Below, piece after piece: positions 8,543 to 18,649 of a DNA stretch of 64,000 nt (its first letter is position 1; every line of letters begins with the position of its first letter). The notes below the pieces were generated by a model. It did no database searches. It was given only the letters and a program-made list of their open reading frames with translations, and was not told the origin of the DNA. This DNA is from Rhodococcoides kroppenstedtii (GTDB lineage: Bacteria > Actinomycetota > Actinomycetes > Mycobacteriales > Mycobacteriaceae). Both the position numbers and the translations under genes were made by a program. Location: contig NZ_FOJN01000017.1 of the NCBI RefSeq assembly GCF_900111805.1, forward strand, positions 24,363 through 88,362, written 5' to 3'.

Positions 8543-9490
8543 ATGAACGCACCGACCGCGCTGGTATTCGCCGCACTGGCGTTGCTGCTCGCGGGCCCGG
8601 TTCCGGCGATGCTGGCGCGGGCGACGTGGCCGCACCGCACGCCGCGGGCCGCGCTCGTCCTGTGGCAGGCGATCGCGCTGGCCGCGGTGCTCTCGGCGTT
8701 CTCCTCGGGTCTCGCCATCGCCAGCCAGCTCCTGGTCCCCGGCCCGGACGGTCGGCCCACCACGGCGCCGACCGCGGAGATCGCGGCCCTGGGTCTCCCG
8801 CTCTGGATCGTCTACGTCACGGTCTTCGTCGTCACTCTCGTCATCGGTGCGCGACTGGTCTGGGCGACGTCGCTGGTGGCGGTGAAGACGCGCCGGCGTC
8901 GCGCCCGGCACCGGACGCTGGTGGACATCCTCGATCGCGGCTCGGACACCCCGTCTCGGCACGGCGCGGACGTCCGGGTACTCGACTCGCTCGACCCCAT
9001 CGCCTACTGCCTCCCCGGTCTTCGGCAACGCGTGGTCCTCAGCGAGGGCACCCTGGCCCATCTCGACGACGCCGAACTCGCCGCGATCCTGACCCACGAG
9101 CGTTCGCACCTGCGGGCGCGGCACGATCTGGTGCTGGAGGCCTTCATGGCCGTCAACCAGGCGTTTCCCCGCGTGGTCCGCAGTCGGTCCGCACTCGGCT
9201 CGGTGCAGTTGCTGGTCGAACTGCTCGCCGACGACAGCGCCGTCCGCGTCACCGGCCCGAAGCCCCTGGCGCGCGCCCTCGTCGCCTGTGCCGGCTCGGC
9301 GGCGCCCAAGGGGGCACTCGCCGCAGGCGGGCCCAGCACCCTCGTCCGGGTCGAGCGTCTCGCCCGACCGGGACCGGATCACCGCGTCGCCGCGCTCGCC
9401 TATCTCGCGTCCGCCGCGATCCTCGTGGTGCCCACCATCTACGTCGCCGTGCCGTGGCTGACGGAGTTGCGCCGCCTGATGGGCCACTAG
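8543..9490 (+). CDS. M56 family membrane metallopeptidase (BlaR1-like, no sensor domain)
   Basis: A 315-residue protein with hydrophobic helices at about residues 1-25, 35-60 and 88-115 and near the C-terminus. A cytosolic zinc-peptidase motif HERSH lies at about residues 185-189 within LTHERSHLRARHDL. This matches the peptidase part of BlaR1/MecR1, which cleaves BlaI after signal perception. The C-terminal penicillin-binding sensor of classical BlaR1 is absent, so the trigger is unknown. The gene follows blaI by 30 nt and is probably co-transcribed with it. Confidence 0.87.
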   Translation: MNAPTALVFAALALLLAGPVPAMLARATWPHRTPRAALVLWQAIALAAVLSAFSSGLAIASQLLVPGPDGRPTTAPTAEIAALGLPLWIVYVTVFVVTLVIGARLVWATSLVAVKTRRRRARHRTLVDILDRGSDTPSRHGADVRVLDSLDPIAYCLPGLRQRVVLSEGTLAHLDDAELAAILTHERSHLRARHDLVLEAFMAVNQAFPRVVRSRSALGSVQLLVELLADDSAVRVTGPKPLARALVACAGSAAPKGALAAGGPSTLVRVERLARPGPDHRVAALAYLASAAILVVPTIYVAVPWLTELRRLMGH

Positions 9491-9798
9491 AGCCGGCCGG
9501 ACACCCGCGACGGTTGCGCTGCTCACACGAGTCGTGGCCGGGCGTCCTCGTCGCGTAGGCTGGACCGCGGTTCGCACGTCGAACCATCAGATATTCGATA
9601 CGGCACGTTATTTCCTTCACCGCCGACCGTGATGCCCCGCGCATTCGGCTCCGTGGTCGTTCGAGACACCTTCTTTCGTTGTCCGGCGGGATTCCCCGCC
9701 CTGCGAGCCAGGTGATGTGTGCCCTGGCTCGTCTCGTCGATCGGCGCCCGAGGGTGCCGTCGACTTCGACGCGCCCGTAACCCGAGAGGTCCCCCGCG
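9491..9798 (+). promoter_or_regulatory. Long leader of the DEAD-box helicase gene
   Basis: These 308 nt hold no convincing gene. A locally AT-richer patch around 9590-9615 could hold a promoter, leaving roughly 170-200 nt of untranslated leader before the TTG start at 9799. Long structured leaders are common in cold-induced RNA helicase genes. No known riboswitch motif was recognised. Confidence 0.35.
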
Positions 9799-11253
9799 TT
9801 GATCGACGCAACACCGCTGTCCCCTGCCGCCGCCGAGGCGGCCGTCGCCACCTTCGCCGAGCTCGGCCTCCCCGCCCCCGTGGTGACGGCCCTCGCCGCG
9901 AAGGGCATCACCGTTCCCTCCCCCATCCAGTCCATGGCGATCGGCGACGCACTCGCCGGCCGCAACGTGCTCGGCCGCGCGCAGACCGGATCCGGCAAGA
10001 CCCTGGCCTTCGGCCTGCCGATGCTCGCCCGCCTCGCCGAGCTGGGTGACACGCCCGCCGCGAAGCGCCCGCGGGCACTCGTCCTGGTGCCCACCCGTGA
10101 ACTCGCGTTCCAGGTGGTCGACTCGCTTCAGACGTACGCCGCCCCGCTTCGCCTGTCGGTCCGGCCCGCCGTCGGCGGCACCCCGTTCGGTCGGCAGGCC
10201 GACCAGCTCCGGCGCGGGGTCGACGTTCTCGTCGCCACGCCCGGTCGACTGGGCGACCATCTGCGTCAGGGCACCTGCCTGCTCGACGACGTGTGCATCA
10301 CGGCCCTCGACGAAGCCGACCAGATGGCCGACATGGGCTTCCTGCCCGAGGTCCGCGAGATCCTCGGACTGACCGCACCCGACGGCCAGCGCATGCTGTT
10401 CTCGGCGACGCTCGACCGTGAGGTCCAGTCCCTGGTCCGCCGGTTCCTGCCCGACCACGTGCAGCACTCGACCGGCGACAGCAAGGCCGCCGTCGAGTCG
10501 ATGGAGCACTACATCCTCAACGTCGGACGCGGCCAGAAGGACATCGTGCTGTCCGAGATCGCCGCACGTCAGGGTGGCCGCACCATCATGTTCGCGCGGA
10601 CCAAGCTCGGCTGCGAAGGCATCACCGACCGCCTGCGCGCCGTCGGCATCCACGCCGAGTCGCTGCATGGCGGCAAGGCGCAGAATCAGCGCACCCGCGT
10701 CCTGGACCGGTTCAAGAACGGTCGCACCCCGGTGCTCGTCGCCACCGACGTCGCCGCCCGCGGCATCCACGTCGACGGCATCGACCTGGTCGTCCACGTC
10801 GACCCGCCGGCCGACCACAAGGACTACATGCACCGCGCCGGCCGCACCGCGCGCGCCGGAGCCGCCGGGACCGTCGTCGCGATCGCCCTGCCGAACCAGC
10901 GCCGCATCATCGGGCGCCTCACCGGCCAGGCCGGCGTGAAGGTAACCGAGGTGAACGTCTCCCCCGGGTCGGCCGAGCTCGGCGCCATCACCGGCGCGCA
11001 GAAGCCGTCGGGCGAGCCCGTGCGGGAGGCGCCGCGTCGTGAGCGTCCCGCCGGCGCGCCGCGTCGAGAGGGTGGCTACCGCGGCCAGGGTGGACCCCGT
11101 CGCGAGGGTGGACCCCGCCGTGACGGTGGATTCCGTCGCGAGGGCGCACCCCGTCGCGAGGGTGCACCCCGCCGCGAGGCCGCGCCCCGCCGGGACACCG
11201 GCAGCACCTCCGGCGGCGGCTTCCGCAGCCGCGCATCGCACGCGGCCGACTAG
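9799..11253 (+). CDS. DEAD-box ATP-dependent RNA helicase (RhlE/DeaD type)
   Basis: A 484-residue cytosolic RNA helicase for RNA remodelling, ribosome assembly or mRNA turnover. Motifs in order: Q motif PSPIQ, motif I AQTGSGKT, PTRELA, TPGR, DEAD (ALDEADQMADMGF), SAT and HRAGRTARAG. The last ~90 residues are an Arg/Gly-rich tail with repeated PRREG units, typical of RNA-binding tails. The start is TTG at 9799, preceded by AGAGG; the Q motif sits at a normal distance from it. A strong hairpin follows the gene. Confidence 0.93.
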   Translation: MIDATPLSPAAAEAAVATFAELGLPAPVVTALAAKGITVPSPIQSMAIGDALAGRNVLGRAQTGSGKTLAFGLPMLARLAELGDTPAAKRPRALVLVPTRELAFQVVDSLQTYAAPLRLSVRPAVGGTPFGRQADQLRRGVDVLVATPGRLGDHLRQGTCLLDDVCITALDEADQMADMGFLPEVREILGLTAPDGQRMLFSATLDREVQSLVRRFLPDHVQHSTGDSKAAVESMEHYILNVGRGQKDIVLSEIAARQGGRTIMFARTKLGCEGITDRLRAVGIHAESLHGGKAQNQRTRVLDRFKNGRTPVLVATDVAARGIHVDGIDLVVHVDPPADHKDYMHRAGRTARAGAAGTVVAIALPNQRRIIGRLTGQAGVKVTEVNVSPGSAELGAITGAQKPSGEPVREAPRRERPAGAPRREGGYRGQGGPRREGGPRRDGGFRREGAPRREGAPRREAAPRRDTGSTSGGGFRSRASHAAD

Positions 11254-11274
11254 AACCGACCCGCTCGCCGGCTC

Positions 11275-11311
11275 CTGCCCGGCCCCGGACTTTTCAGCCG
11301 GGGCCGGGCAG
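11275..11311. terminator. Terminator-like hairpin after the DEAD-box helicase gene
   Basis: A perfect 14-bp stem: CTGCCCGGCCCCGG at 11275-11288 pairs with 11298-11311 across a 9-nt loop. There is no U-tract, as is common in actinobacteria. It separates the helicase gene from gnd. Confidence 0.65.
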
Positions 11312-11325
11312 GGAAAGCTGGGCAC

Positions 11326-12789
11326 ATGACCTCCCCTCGCGACACCTCCGACGGATCCGCTCCCCTCGCCCCGATCGGCGTCACCGGCCTCGCCGTCATG
11401 GGTTCCAACCTGGCGCGCAACTTCGCCCGGCGCGGTCACGTCGTCGCCGTGCACAACCGCAGCAGCGCCAAGACGACCGCGCTGATCGAGAACCACGGGT
11501 CCGAGGGCACCTTCGTCCCGTCGGAATCCATCGAGGACTTCGTCGCGAGTCTCGAGAAGCCGCGCCGCGTGGTGATCATGGTCAAGGCCGGCGATCCCAC
11601 CGATGCGGTGATCGAGGAGCTCGCGGCCGTGATGGACGAGGGCGACATCATCATCGACGGCGGCAACGCGCTCTACACGGACACGATCCGCCGTGAGGCG
11701 GACCTGAAGGAACGCGGTCTGCTCTTCGTCGGCGCCGGCATCTCCGGCGGCGAGGAAGGCGCCCTGAACGGGCCGTCGATCATGCCCGGCGGACCGGCGA
11801 AGTCCTACGAGTCCGTCGGACCTCTGCTCGAGTCCATCGCCGCGCAGGTCGACGGCACGCCGTGCTGCACCCACATCGGACCGGACGGCTCCGGTCATTT
11901 CGTGAAAATGGTGCACAACGGCATCGAGTACGCCGACATGCAGCTCATCGGCGAGGCCTACCACCTGCTGCGCGACGCGCTCGGCAAGGATCCCGACGCG
12001 ATCGCGGACGTCTTCCGCACCTGGAACGACGGCGACCTCGAGAGCTACCTCGTCGAGATCACCGCGGAAGTGCTTTCGCACAAGGACGCCAAGACCGGCG
12101 CGCCGCTGGTGGACGTCATCGTCGACGCGGCGGAACAGAAGGGCACCGGTCGCTGGACCGTGAAGTCCGCCCTCGATCTCGGTGTGCCCGTCACCGGCAT
12201 CGCCGAGGCGGTGTTCGCTCGGGCGCTGTCCGGTGCCCGCGATCAGCGCGCCGCCGCGCGGGAGCTCGCCTCGGGCACGCTGGCCGACGGGCCGCAGGAC
12301 GTCGACGCGTTCGTCGAGGACATCCGCTCCGCGCTCTACGCCTCGAAGGTCATCGCCTACGCCCAGGGCTTCGACCAGATCGCGGCCGGCAGCGCCGAGT
12401 ACGACTGGAACCTGCACCCCGGCGACCTGGCCACCATCTGGCGCGGCGGCTGCATCATCCGCGCCCGGTTCCTGAACCGCATCAAGGACGCGTACGACGA
12501 GAACCCCGAACTGCCGAGCCTCGTCCTGGCGCCCTACTTCCGCGAGGCCGTCGAGAACGCCGTCGACAGCTGGCGGCGGGTGGTGTCCACCGCGACGATG
12601 CTCGGCATTCCGGTGCCGGGCTTCGCCTCCGCCCTGTCGTACTACGACGGCCTGCGCGCCGAGCGTCTCCCCGCCGCCCTGACGCAGGGGCTGCGCGACT
12701 TCTTCGGTGCGCACACCTACGAACGGGTCGACGCCGAGGGCAAGTTCCACACCCTGTGGAGCGAGGATCGGTCCGAAGTCCAGGCGTGA
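11326..12789 (+). CDS. gnd: 6-phosphogluconate dehydrogenase, decarboxylating (NADP+)
   Basis: A 487-residue cytosolic enzyme of the oxidative pentose phosphate pathway. It converts 6-phosphogluconate to ribulose 5-phosphate, CO2 and NADPH. The N-terminal nucleotide-binding motif is GLAVMGSNLARNFARRGH. Substrate-site motifs are GAGISGGEEGALNGPSIMPG and a GHFVKMVHNGIEYADMQLI segment with the catalytic Lys. Length is normal for the long homodimeric form. The order blaI, M56 peptidase, gnd, guaB1 matches M. tuberculosis gnd1, except that the helicase gene has been inserted. Confidence 0.96.
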   Translation: MTSPRDTSDGSAPLAPIGVTGLAVMGSNLARNFARRGHVVAVHNRSSAKTTALIENHGSEGTFVPSESIEDFVASLEKPRRVVIMVKAGDPTDAVIEELAAVMDEGDIIIDGGNALYTDTIRREADLKERGLLFVGAGISGGEEGALNGPSIMPGGPAKSYESVGPLLESIAAQVDGTPCCTHIGPDGSGHFVKMVHNGIEYADMQLIGEAYHLLRDALGKDPDAIADVFRTWNDGDLESYLVEITAEVLSHKDAKTGAPLVDVIVDAAEQKGTGRWTVKSALDLGVPVTGIAEAVFARALSGARDQRAAARELASGTLADGPQDVDAFVEDIRSALYASKVIAYAQGFDQIAAGSAEYDWNLHPGDLATIWRGGCIIRARFLNRIKDAYDENPELPSLVLAPYFREAVENAVDSWRRVVSTATMLGIPVPGFASALSYYDGLRAERLPAALTQGLRDFFGAHTYERVDAEGKFHTLWSEDRSEVQA

Positions 12790-12793
12790 GGCC

Positions 12794-13696
12794 GTGACCT
12801 CGTCGGCGTCGTCCTCCCTCGCGATCGTCCTCGCGCTGGTCGCCGCCGCCCTCTTCGCCTGTGCGGCCGTGGCCCAGCAGTCCGCCGCCGCGGCCGTCCC
12901 GGACGGCGCGCTCGTCCGCGGCGTCCTGCGCAGCGGGCGGTGGTGGGCCGGGGTCGGGGGCGACCTGGGTGGCTATCTCGTCCAGGTCGCCGCGCTGGCG
13001 GTCGGATCGGTGGCGGTGGTCCAGCCGGTGCTGGTCAGCATGCTGCTGTTCGCGCTTCCGCTGTCGGCGCGGTTCTCCGGGCTGCGCATGCGTCCGTCGA
13101 CGTGGGTCGCCGCGGTCGGTCTGACCGCCGCCCTGGTGATCTTCGTCGCGGTCGGCGAGCCGACCGAGGGCGACGCCGACGCGCCGTGGTCGGCGTGGGC
13201 GGCTCCGTTGGCGGTGGTGGTCGGGATCGCCCTCGTCGCAGCCGCCGTCGGTGTCTCCGCCCGCCGTCGGGCGTCGCGGGCCGCGCTGTCCTTCGGCATC
13301 GCCGGCGGGTTGCTGTTCGGCGTCGCCGTTGCGTTCACCAAGTACGTCACCGATCTCGTCGAACGGGGACTCCTCGTCGCGGCGACCTCCTGGCAGACCT
13401 ACGCGCTGGTCGCCGCCGGTGTCGCCGGGTTCTATCTCCAGCAGCGCGCCTTCCAGGCCGGCCCGCTCGCCGCGTCGTTGCCGGCCGTCACGATCGGCGA
13501 GCCGCTCGCCGCGGTGGCACTGGGCGTCGTCGTGCTGCAGGAACGGATCGACGTCGGCGGCGTCCGCGGTCCGGTAGTGATCGCGGCCCTGGCCGTCATG
13601 ATCGTCACGACGATCGCGCTCAGCCGCGTCCAGGCCACCGCGGGGGAACCGCAGACCGCTCGGTCCCCGGACGGTGTCCCACCCGCAGTAGGATGA
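12794..13696 (+). CDS. DMT-superfamily membrane protein (putative transporter)
   Basis: A 300-residue, almost wholly hydrophobic protein with nine to ten predicted helices and two EamA/NIPA-like halves. It carries VVQPVLVSMLLFALPLSAR and LPAVTIGEPLAAVALGVVVLQE, the latter like the conserved end of DMT-family transporters. The GTG at 12794 lies 4 nt after the gnd stop, so the two genes are probably co-transcribed. The substrate cannot be predicted. An in-frame start further upstream would overlap gnd by 80 nt and is unlikely. Confidence 0.7.
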   Translation: MTSSASSSLAIVLALVAAALFACAAVAQQSAAAAVPDGALVRGVLRSGRWWAGVGGDLGGYLVQVAALAVGSVAVVQPVLVSMLLFALPLSARFSGLRMRPSTWVAAVGLTAALVIFVAVGEPTEGDADAPWSAWAAPLAVVVGIALVAAAVGVSARRRASRAALSFGIAGGLLFGVAVAFTKYVTDLVERGLLVAATSWQTYALVAAGVAGFYLQQRAFQAGPLAASLPAVTIGEPLAAVALGVVVLQERIDVGGVRGPVVIAALAVMIVTTIALSRVQATAGEPQTARSPDGVPPAVG

Positions 13697-15139
<1,443 letters not shown>

Positions 15140-15227
15140 TCGCGGCGGACTCCGCGGTTGACCGACGCCGCGGCCGGGTATCGCACCTCGCACGACCCGT
15201 TCGACCAGTAAGGACACCGGTGCCGTC

Positions 15228-16616
15228 GTGACCGTGCTCGTCCCCGTGCTCAGCCTCGTCGGTTTCGTCGCACTCACGGCCGGTACCGCCCTCTTCGTGG
15301 CGGCGGAGTTCTCGCTGACCGCGCTCGAACGCAGCACCGTCGAGGCGGCCGCCCGCGACGGCGACGCGCGGTCCCGCCAGGTGCTGCGCGCCCACAAGAC
15401 GCTGTCCTTCCAGCTCTCGGGAGCACAGCTCGGGATCACCATCACCACGCTGATCACCGGTTACATCGCGGAGCCGGTTCTCGCGAGGTTCATTTCGCCG
15501 GTGGCGCTCGCGCTCGGCGCCTCGGACGGGGTCGCGACCGCGGCGTCGCTGGTCCTCGCGCTGATCATCGCGACGTCACTGTCGATGGTGTTCGGCGAGT
15601 TGGTGCCGAAGAACCTCGCCATCGCGAACCCGATCGGTGTGGCCCGCGTCGCGGCGGGCCCGCAGGCGGCGTTCTCCTTCGTGTTCCGGTGGGCCATCGA
15701 CGGCCTCAACGGGTCCGCCAACTGGATGGTGCGTCGGCTCGGGATCGAACCGGCCGAGGAACTTCGCTCGGCTCGCTCTCCCCAGGAACTCGGCTCCCTC
15801 GTCCGGACGTCGGCCGAGCACGGGTCGCTCGACGCGCGCACCGCCCGGCTGGTGGATCGGTCACTGCAGTTCGGCGACCGCAGCGCCGACGAGTTGATGA
15901 CACCCCGCGTGAAGATCGAGACCCTGTCCGCGCAGGACACGGTGGCCGATCTGATCGACACCGCGGCCCGCACGGGCTTCTCTCGATTCCCGGTGGTCGT
16001 CGCCGGCGACCTCGACGACACCCTCGGCGTGGTGCACATCAAGCACGCGTTCACCGTGCCCGCCGTCGAGCGCGCGACCACACCCGTTCGGACCCTGGCC
16101 GCCCGGGTCCCGACGGTGCCCGCGAGTCTCGACGGCGACACGGTGATGGACCGCGTGCGCGCCGACGGGATGCAGGTCGCGCTCGTCGTCGACGAGTACG
16201 GCGGCACCGCCGGCATCGTCACCATGGAGGACCTCATCGAGGAGATCGTCGGCGACGTGCGCGACGAGCACGACACCCCGGACGTCGACGTACAGAGAGT
16301 CGGCGACGGCTGGTTGTGCTCGGGCCTGCTGCGCATCGACGAGGTGATCGAACACACCGGGTACGCCGCGCCGAGCGGTGACTACGAGACGCTCGGTGGG
16401 CTGGTGCTGACCCGGTTCGCTCGCATTCCGGAGGCCGGCGATCGCGTGGTACTGCCCACGGCCGTCGGCGAGTCCGAGGACGACGCGCACGGCGGATGGA
16501 TCGCACGGGTGGAGTCGATGGACGGACGACGGATCGACCGGATTCTCGTGCGGCCCGCCGGTCCCGAGGAGATGGGTCGGCTGCGCGGCACCGGGGTGGA
16601 GGACGACCGTGGGTGA
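15228..16616 (+). CDS. DUF21/CBS/CorC membrane protein (HlyC/CorC family)
   Basis: A 462-residue membrane protein of the CNNM/CorC family. The N-terminal DUF21 domain (residues 1-200, about four helices) includes FVAAEFSLTALERS and SMVFGELVPKNLAIANP. A CBS pair follows (about 220-345, VALVVDEYGGTAGIVTMEDL) and then a C-terminal CorC_HlyC domain. Family members are linked to Mg2+ or Co2+ efflux; the older name hemolysin is misleading. The GTG start follows guaB1 by 88 nt, and the gene overlaps its paralogue downstream by 8 nt. Two such genes after guaB1 are also found in mycobacteria (Rv1842c and Rv1841c). Confidence 0.9.
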   Translation: MTVLVPVLSLVGFVALTAGTALFVAAEFSLTALERSTVEAAARDGDARSRQVLRAHKTLSFQLSGAQLGITITTLITGYIAEPVLARFISPVALALGASDGVATAASLVLALIIATSLSMVFGELVPKNLAIANPIGVARVAAGPQAAFSFVFRWAIDGLNGSANWMVRRLGIEPAEELRSARSPQELGSLVRTSAEHGSLDARTARLVDRSLQFGDRSADELMTPRVKIETLSAQDTVADLIDTAARTGFSRFPVVVAGDLDDTLGVVHIKHAFTVPAVERATTPVRTLAARVPTVPASLDGDTVMDRVRADGMQVALVVDEYGGTAGIVTMEDLIEEIVGDVRDEHDTPDVDVQRVGDGWLCSGLLRIDEVIEHTGYAAPSGDYETLGGLVLTRFARIPEAGDRVVLPTAVGESEDDAHGGWIARVESMDGRRIDRILVRPAGPEEMGRLRGTGVEDDRG

Positions 16617-17700
16617 CGTCGCCGCGGTGGGCCTCGCCGTGATCCTGTTGCTGCTCAACGCCTTCTTCGTCGGCGCCGAGTTCTCGTTGATCTCCGCTCG
16701 GCGGGACCGGTTGGACAGCCTGGTGGCCCAGGGGAAGAAGCGGGCCGCGGTCGTGATCGAGGCCGGCCAGAACCTGTCGTTGATGCTGGCCGCGGCGCAG
16801 CTCGGCATCACCATCTGCTCGATCCTGCTCGGCCGGGTGGCCGAGCCCGCCGTGGCCCATCTGATCGAGCGACCGTTCGAGTGGGCCGGACTGCCGGAGC
16901 AATTGCTGCACCCGGTCGGGTTCACGCTGGCGCTGATGATCGTGGTGATCCTGCACATCCTCGTCGGCGAGATGGTGCCGAAGAACATCGCCATCGCCGG
17001 CCCGGAATCGACCGCGATGTTGCTGGTGCCGATGCACCTGCGCTGGCTCGCCGTCGCCAAGCCGTTGATCGCCTTCTACAACCTGTGCGCCAACGCGACA
17101 CTGCGAGCCCTGCGAGTCGAACCCCGCGACGAACTGGAATCGTCCGTGTCCGCCGATCAGCTCTCGGACATGATCGGCGAATCCCGGTCCGAAGGCCTGA
17201 TCGACGAGGAGGAGCACCGCCGGCTCGCCCGCGCGCTCGAGACGTCGGGCCGCACGGTGCGCGAGGTTCTCATCCCGCTGGACCGGGCCCGCACGGTGCG
17301 CACCGGTCCGGACGGACCCACCCTGGGAGCCATCGAGGAGGCGGTGCGCGAGACGGGCTTCTCTCGCTACCCCGTGCGCGACGACGCCGACGGGCTCATC
17401 GGCTACCTCCACCTCAAGGACGTGCTCGACCTCATGGCCGACCCGAACGCGGACGCCGACACGGTGATCCCGCGGTCGGACGTGCGCATGCTGCCGGTGG
17501 TCGACAGCAGGACGCCGCTGGACGAGGCGCTGGCGCGCCTGCGCGGTCGCCGGAGCCACCTCGCGGCGGTCGCGGAACCCGGGCAGGGCACCATCGGCAT
17601 CGTCGCGCTCGAGGACCTGGTCGAGGAATTCGTGGGCACGGTGCGCGACGGCACCCACCGCGTGGAGGACGTCGTTCCGGGGCCGGACGAGCAGACGTGA
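16609..17700 (+). CDS. DUF21/CBS membrane protein, short paralogue
   Basis: A 363-residue paralogue of the preceding protein: DUF21 region with [16 protein letters not shown] and [16 protein letters not shown], then a CBS pair ([20 protein letters not shown] and [15 protein letters not shown]). The C-terminal CorC_HlyC domain is absent, so it may be the partner of a heteromeric complex with the longer neighbour. The 8-nt overlap with that gene and the GTGA overlap with the next support a single operon. Confidence 0.88.
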   Translation: MGDVAAVGLAVILLLLNAFFVGAEFSLISARRDRLDSLVAQGKKRAAVVIEAGQNLSLMLAAAQLGITICSILLGRVAEPAVAHLIERPFEWAGLPEQLLHPVGFTLALMIVVILHILVGEMVPKNIAIAGPESTAMLLVPMHLRWLAVAKPLIAFYNLCANATLRALRVEPRDELESSVSADQLSDMIGESRSEGLIDEEEHRRLARALETSGRTVREVLIPLDRARTVRTGPDGPTLGAIEEAVRETGFSRYPVRDDADGLIGYLHLKDVLDLMADPNADADTVIPRSDVRMLPVVDSRTPLDEALARLRGRRSHLAAVAEPGQGTIGIVALEDLVEEFVGTVRDGTHRVEDVVPGPDEQT

Positions 17701-18590
17701 TCGTGCTGGATCCCGCCGACCTGGACACGCGACGGGCGGCACACGAGCAGCGCGTGGACGACGCGATCGGCGACTATCTCGCGCGCCGGGCGAGCGGGGC
17801 GACCCATCCGGTCACCGACTTCCTCTTCACCTACTACAGCCTCAAGCCGGGGCATCTGCGCCGGTGGCATCCCGGCCACGGCACCGCGCTCGTCGGCGAC
17901 GGCGCGGCGGCCTACCGCGACCGCACCGGCTACACGTCCGTCGTGGTCGGCGGCGTTCCCGCGGTGGCGGTGTCCGACGAGTTCCTCGTCAAGCGACTCG
18001 CGGCGGTCGAGTTCGTGCACACCCTGCTCACCCGTACCGCGGCGCGACCGGCCCGGCTGGGCTGCTTCGGCCTGCACGAGTGGGCGATGGTCTACCGGGG
18101 CGGCGACGACGCCCTGCGCCACGACGTCCCCCTGCGGCTCGGGCACGCGGGAACCGACCGGGTGGTGGAGGACATGCCGCTGCGGTGCACGCACTACGAC
18201 GCGTTCCGCTTCTTCACCCCCGACGCCGTCCCCCGCAACGACACGGAGCTCTCCCCCGACCACCGTCTGCGGACCGAGCAACCCGGCTGCCTGCACGCGG
18301 CCATGGACCTCTACAAGTGGGTGGCCAAGCTGGGACCGCTGCTCCCGTCCGACCTCCTGCTGGACTGCTTCGACCTGGCACGGACCGCCCGCGAGATCGA
18401 CATGCGCGCCAGTCCGTACGACCTGCGAGAGTACGGCTACGCCCCGATCGCGGTCGAGACGCCGGCCGGGCGGGCGGAGTACGTGCGGGCGCAGCAGGAC
18501 GTCGCGGAGCGGGCGACCGGACTGCGAGCGCGGGTGATCGACGGGTGTCGGACACTCCTGGTGCACTCCGGCGTGAATACCAGTGGGTAA
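17697..18590 (+). CDS. Conserved protein, often annotated as 3-methyladenine DNA glycosylase
   Basis: A 297-residue soluble protein with [18 protein letters not shown] near the N-terminus and [12 protein letters not shown] plus [18 protein letters not shown] later. Actinobacterial homologues are commonly labelled 3-methyladenine DNA glycosylase. I see neither the helix-hairpin-helix with catalytic Asp of the AlkA type nor a recognisable AAG-type active site, so the function is uncertain. The repeated Trp, His and Tyr residues suggest a small-molecule or metal site. The GTG overlaps the upstream stop (GTGA), placing it in the operon with the CBS proteins. Malate synthase G follows after 59 nt. 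Confidence 0.6.
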   Translation: MIVLDPADLDTRRAAHEQRVDDAIGDYLARRASGATHPVTDFLFTYYSLKPGHLRRWHPGHGTALVGDGAAAYRDRTGYTSVVVGGVPAVAVSDEFLVKRLAAVEFVHTLLTRTAARPARLGCFGLHEWAMVYRGGDDALRHDVPLRLGHAGTDRVVEDMPLRCTHYDAFRFFTPDAVPRNDTELSPDHRLRTEQPGCLHAAMDLYKWVAKLGPLLPSDLLLDCFDLARTAREIDMRASPYDLREYGYAPIAVETPAGRAEYVRAQQDVAERATGLRARVIDGCRTLLVHSGVNTSG

Positions 18591-18649
18591 CATCAGCCGT
18601 GGCGCGGCAACGGTGCCGCGGCCGACGAGAGTCGAGTGAGGGGCTACAG

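Noticed and set aside
11080..11190. Short repeated DNA units possibly a CRISPR or satellite array
   Set aside because: The repeats encode the PRREG units of the helicase tail; there are no unique spacers.
9523..12750. A 1075-codon open frame on the minus strand opposite the helicase and gnd genes
   Set aside because: It is a shadow of two well-supported genes. Its translation is rich in Gly, Asp, Val and Arg with no domain, as expected for the antisense frame of high-GC coding DNA.
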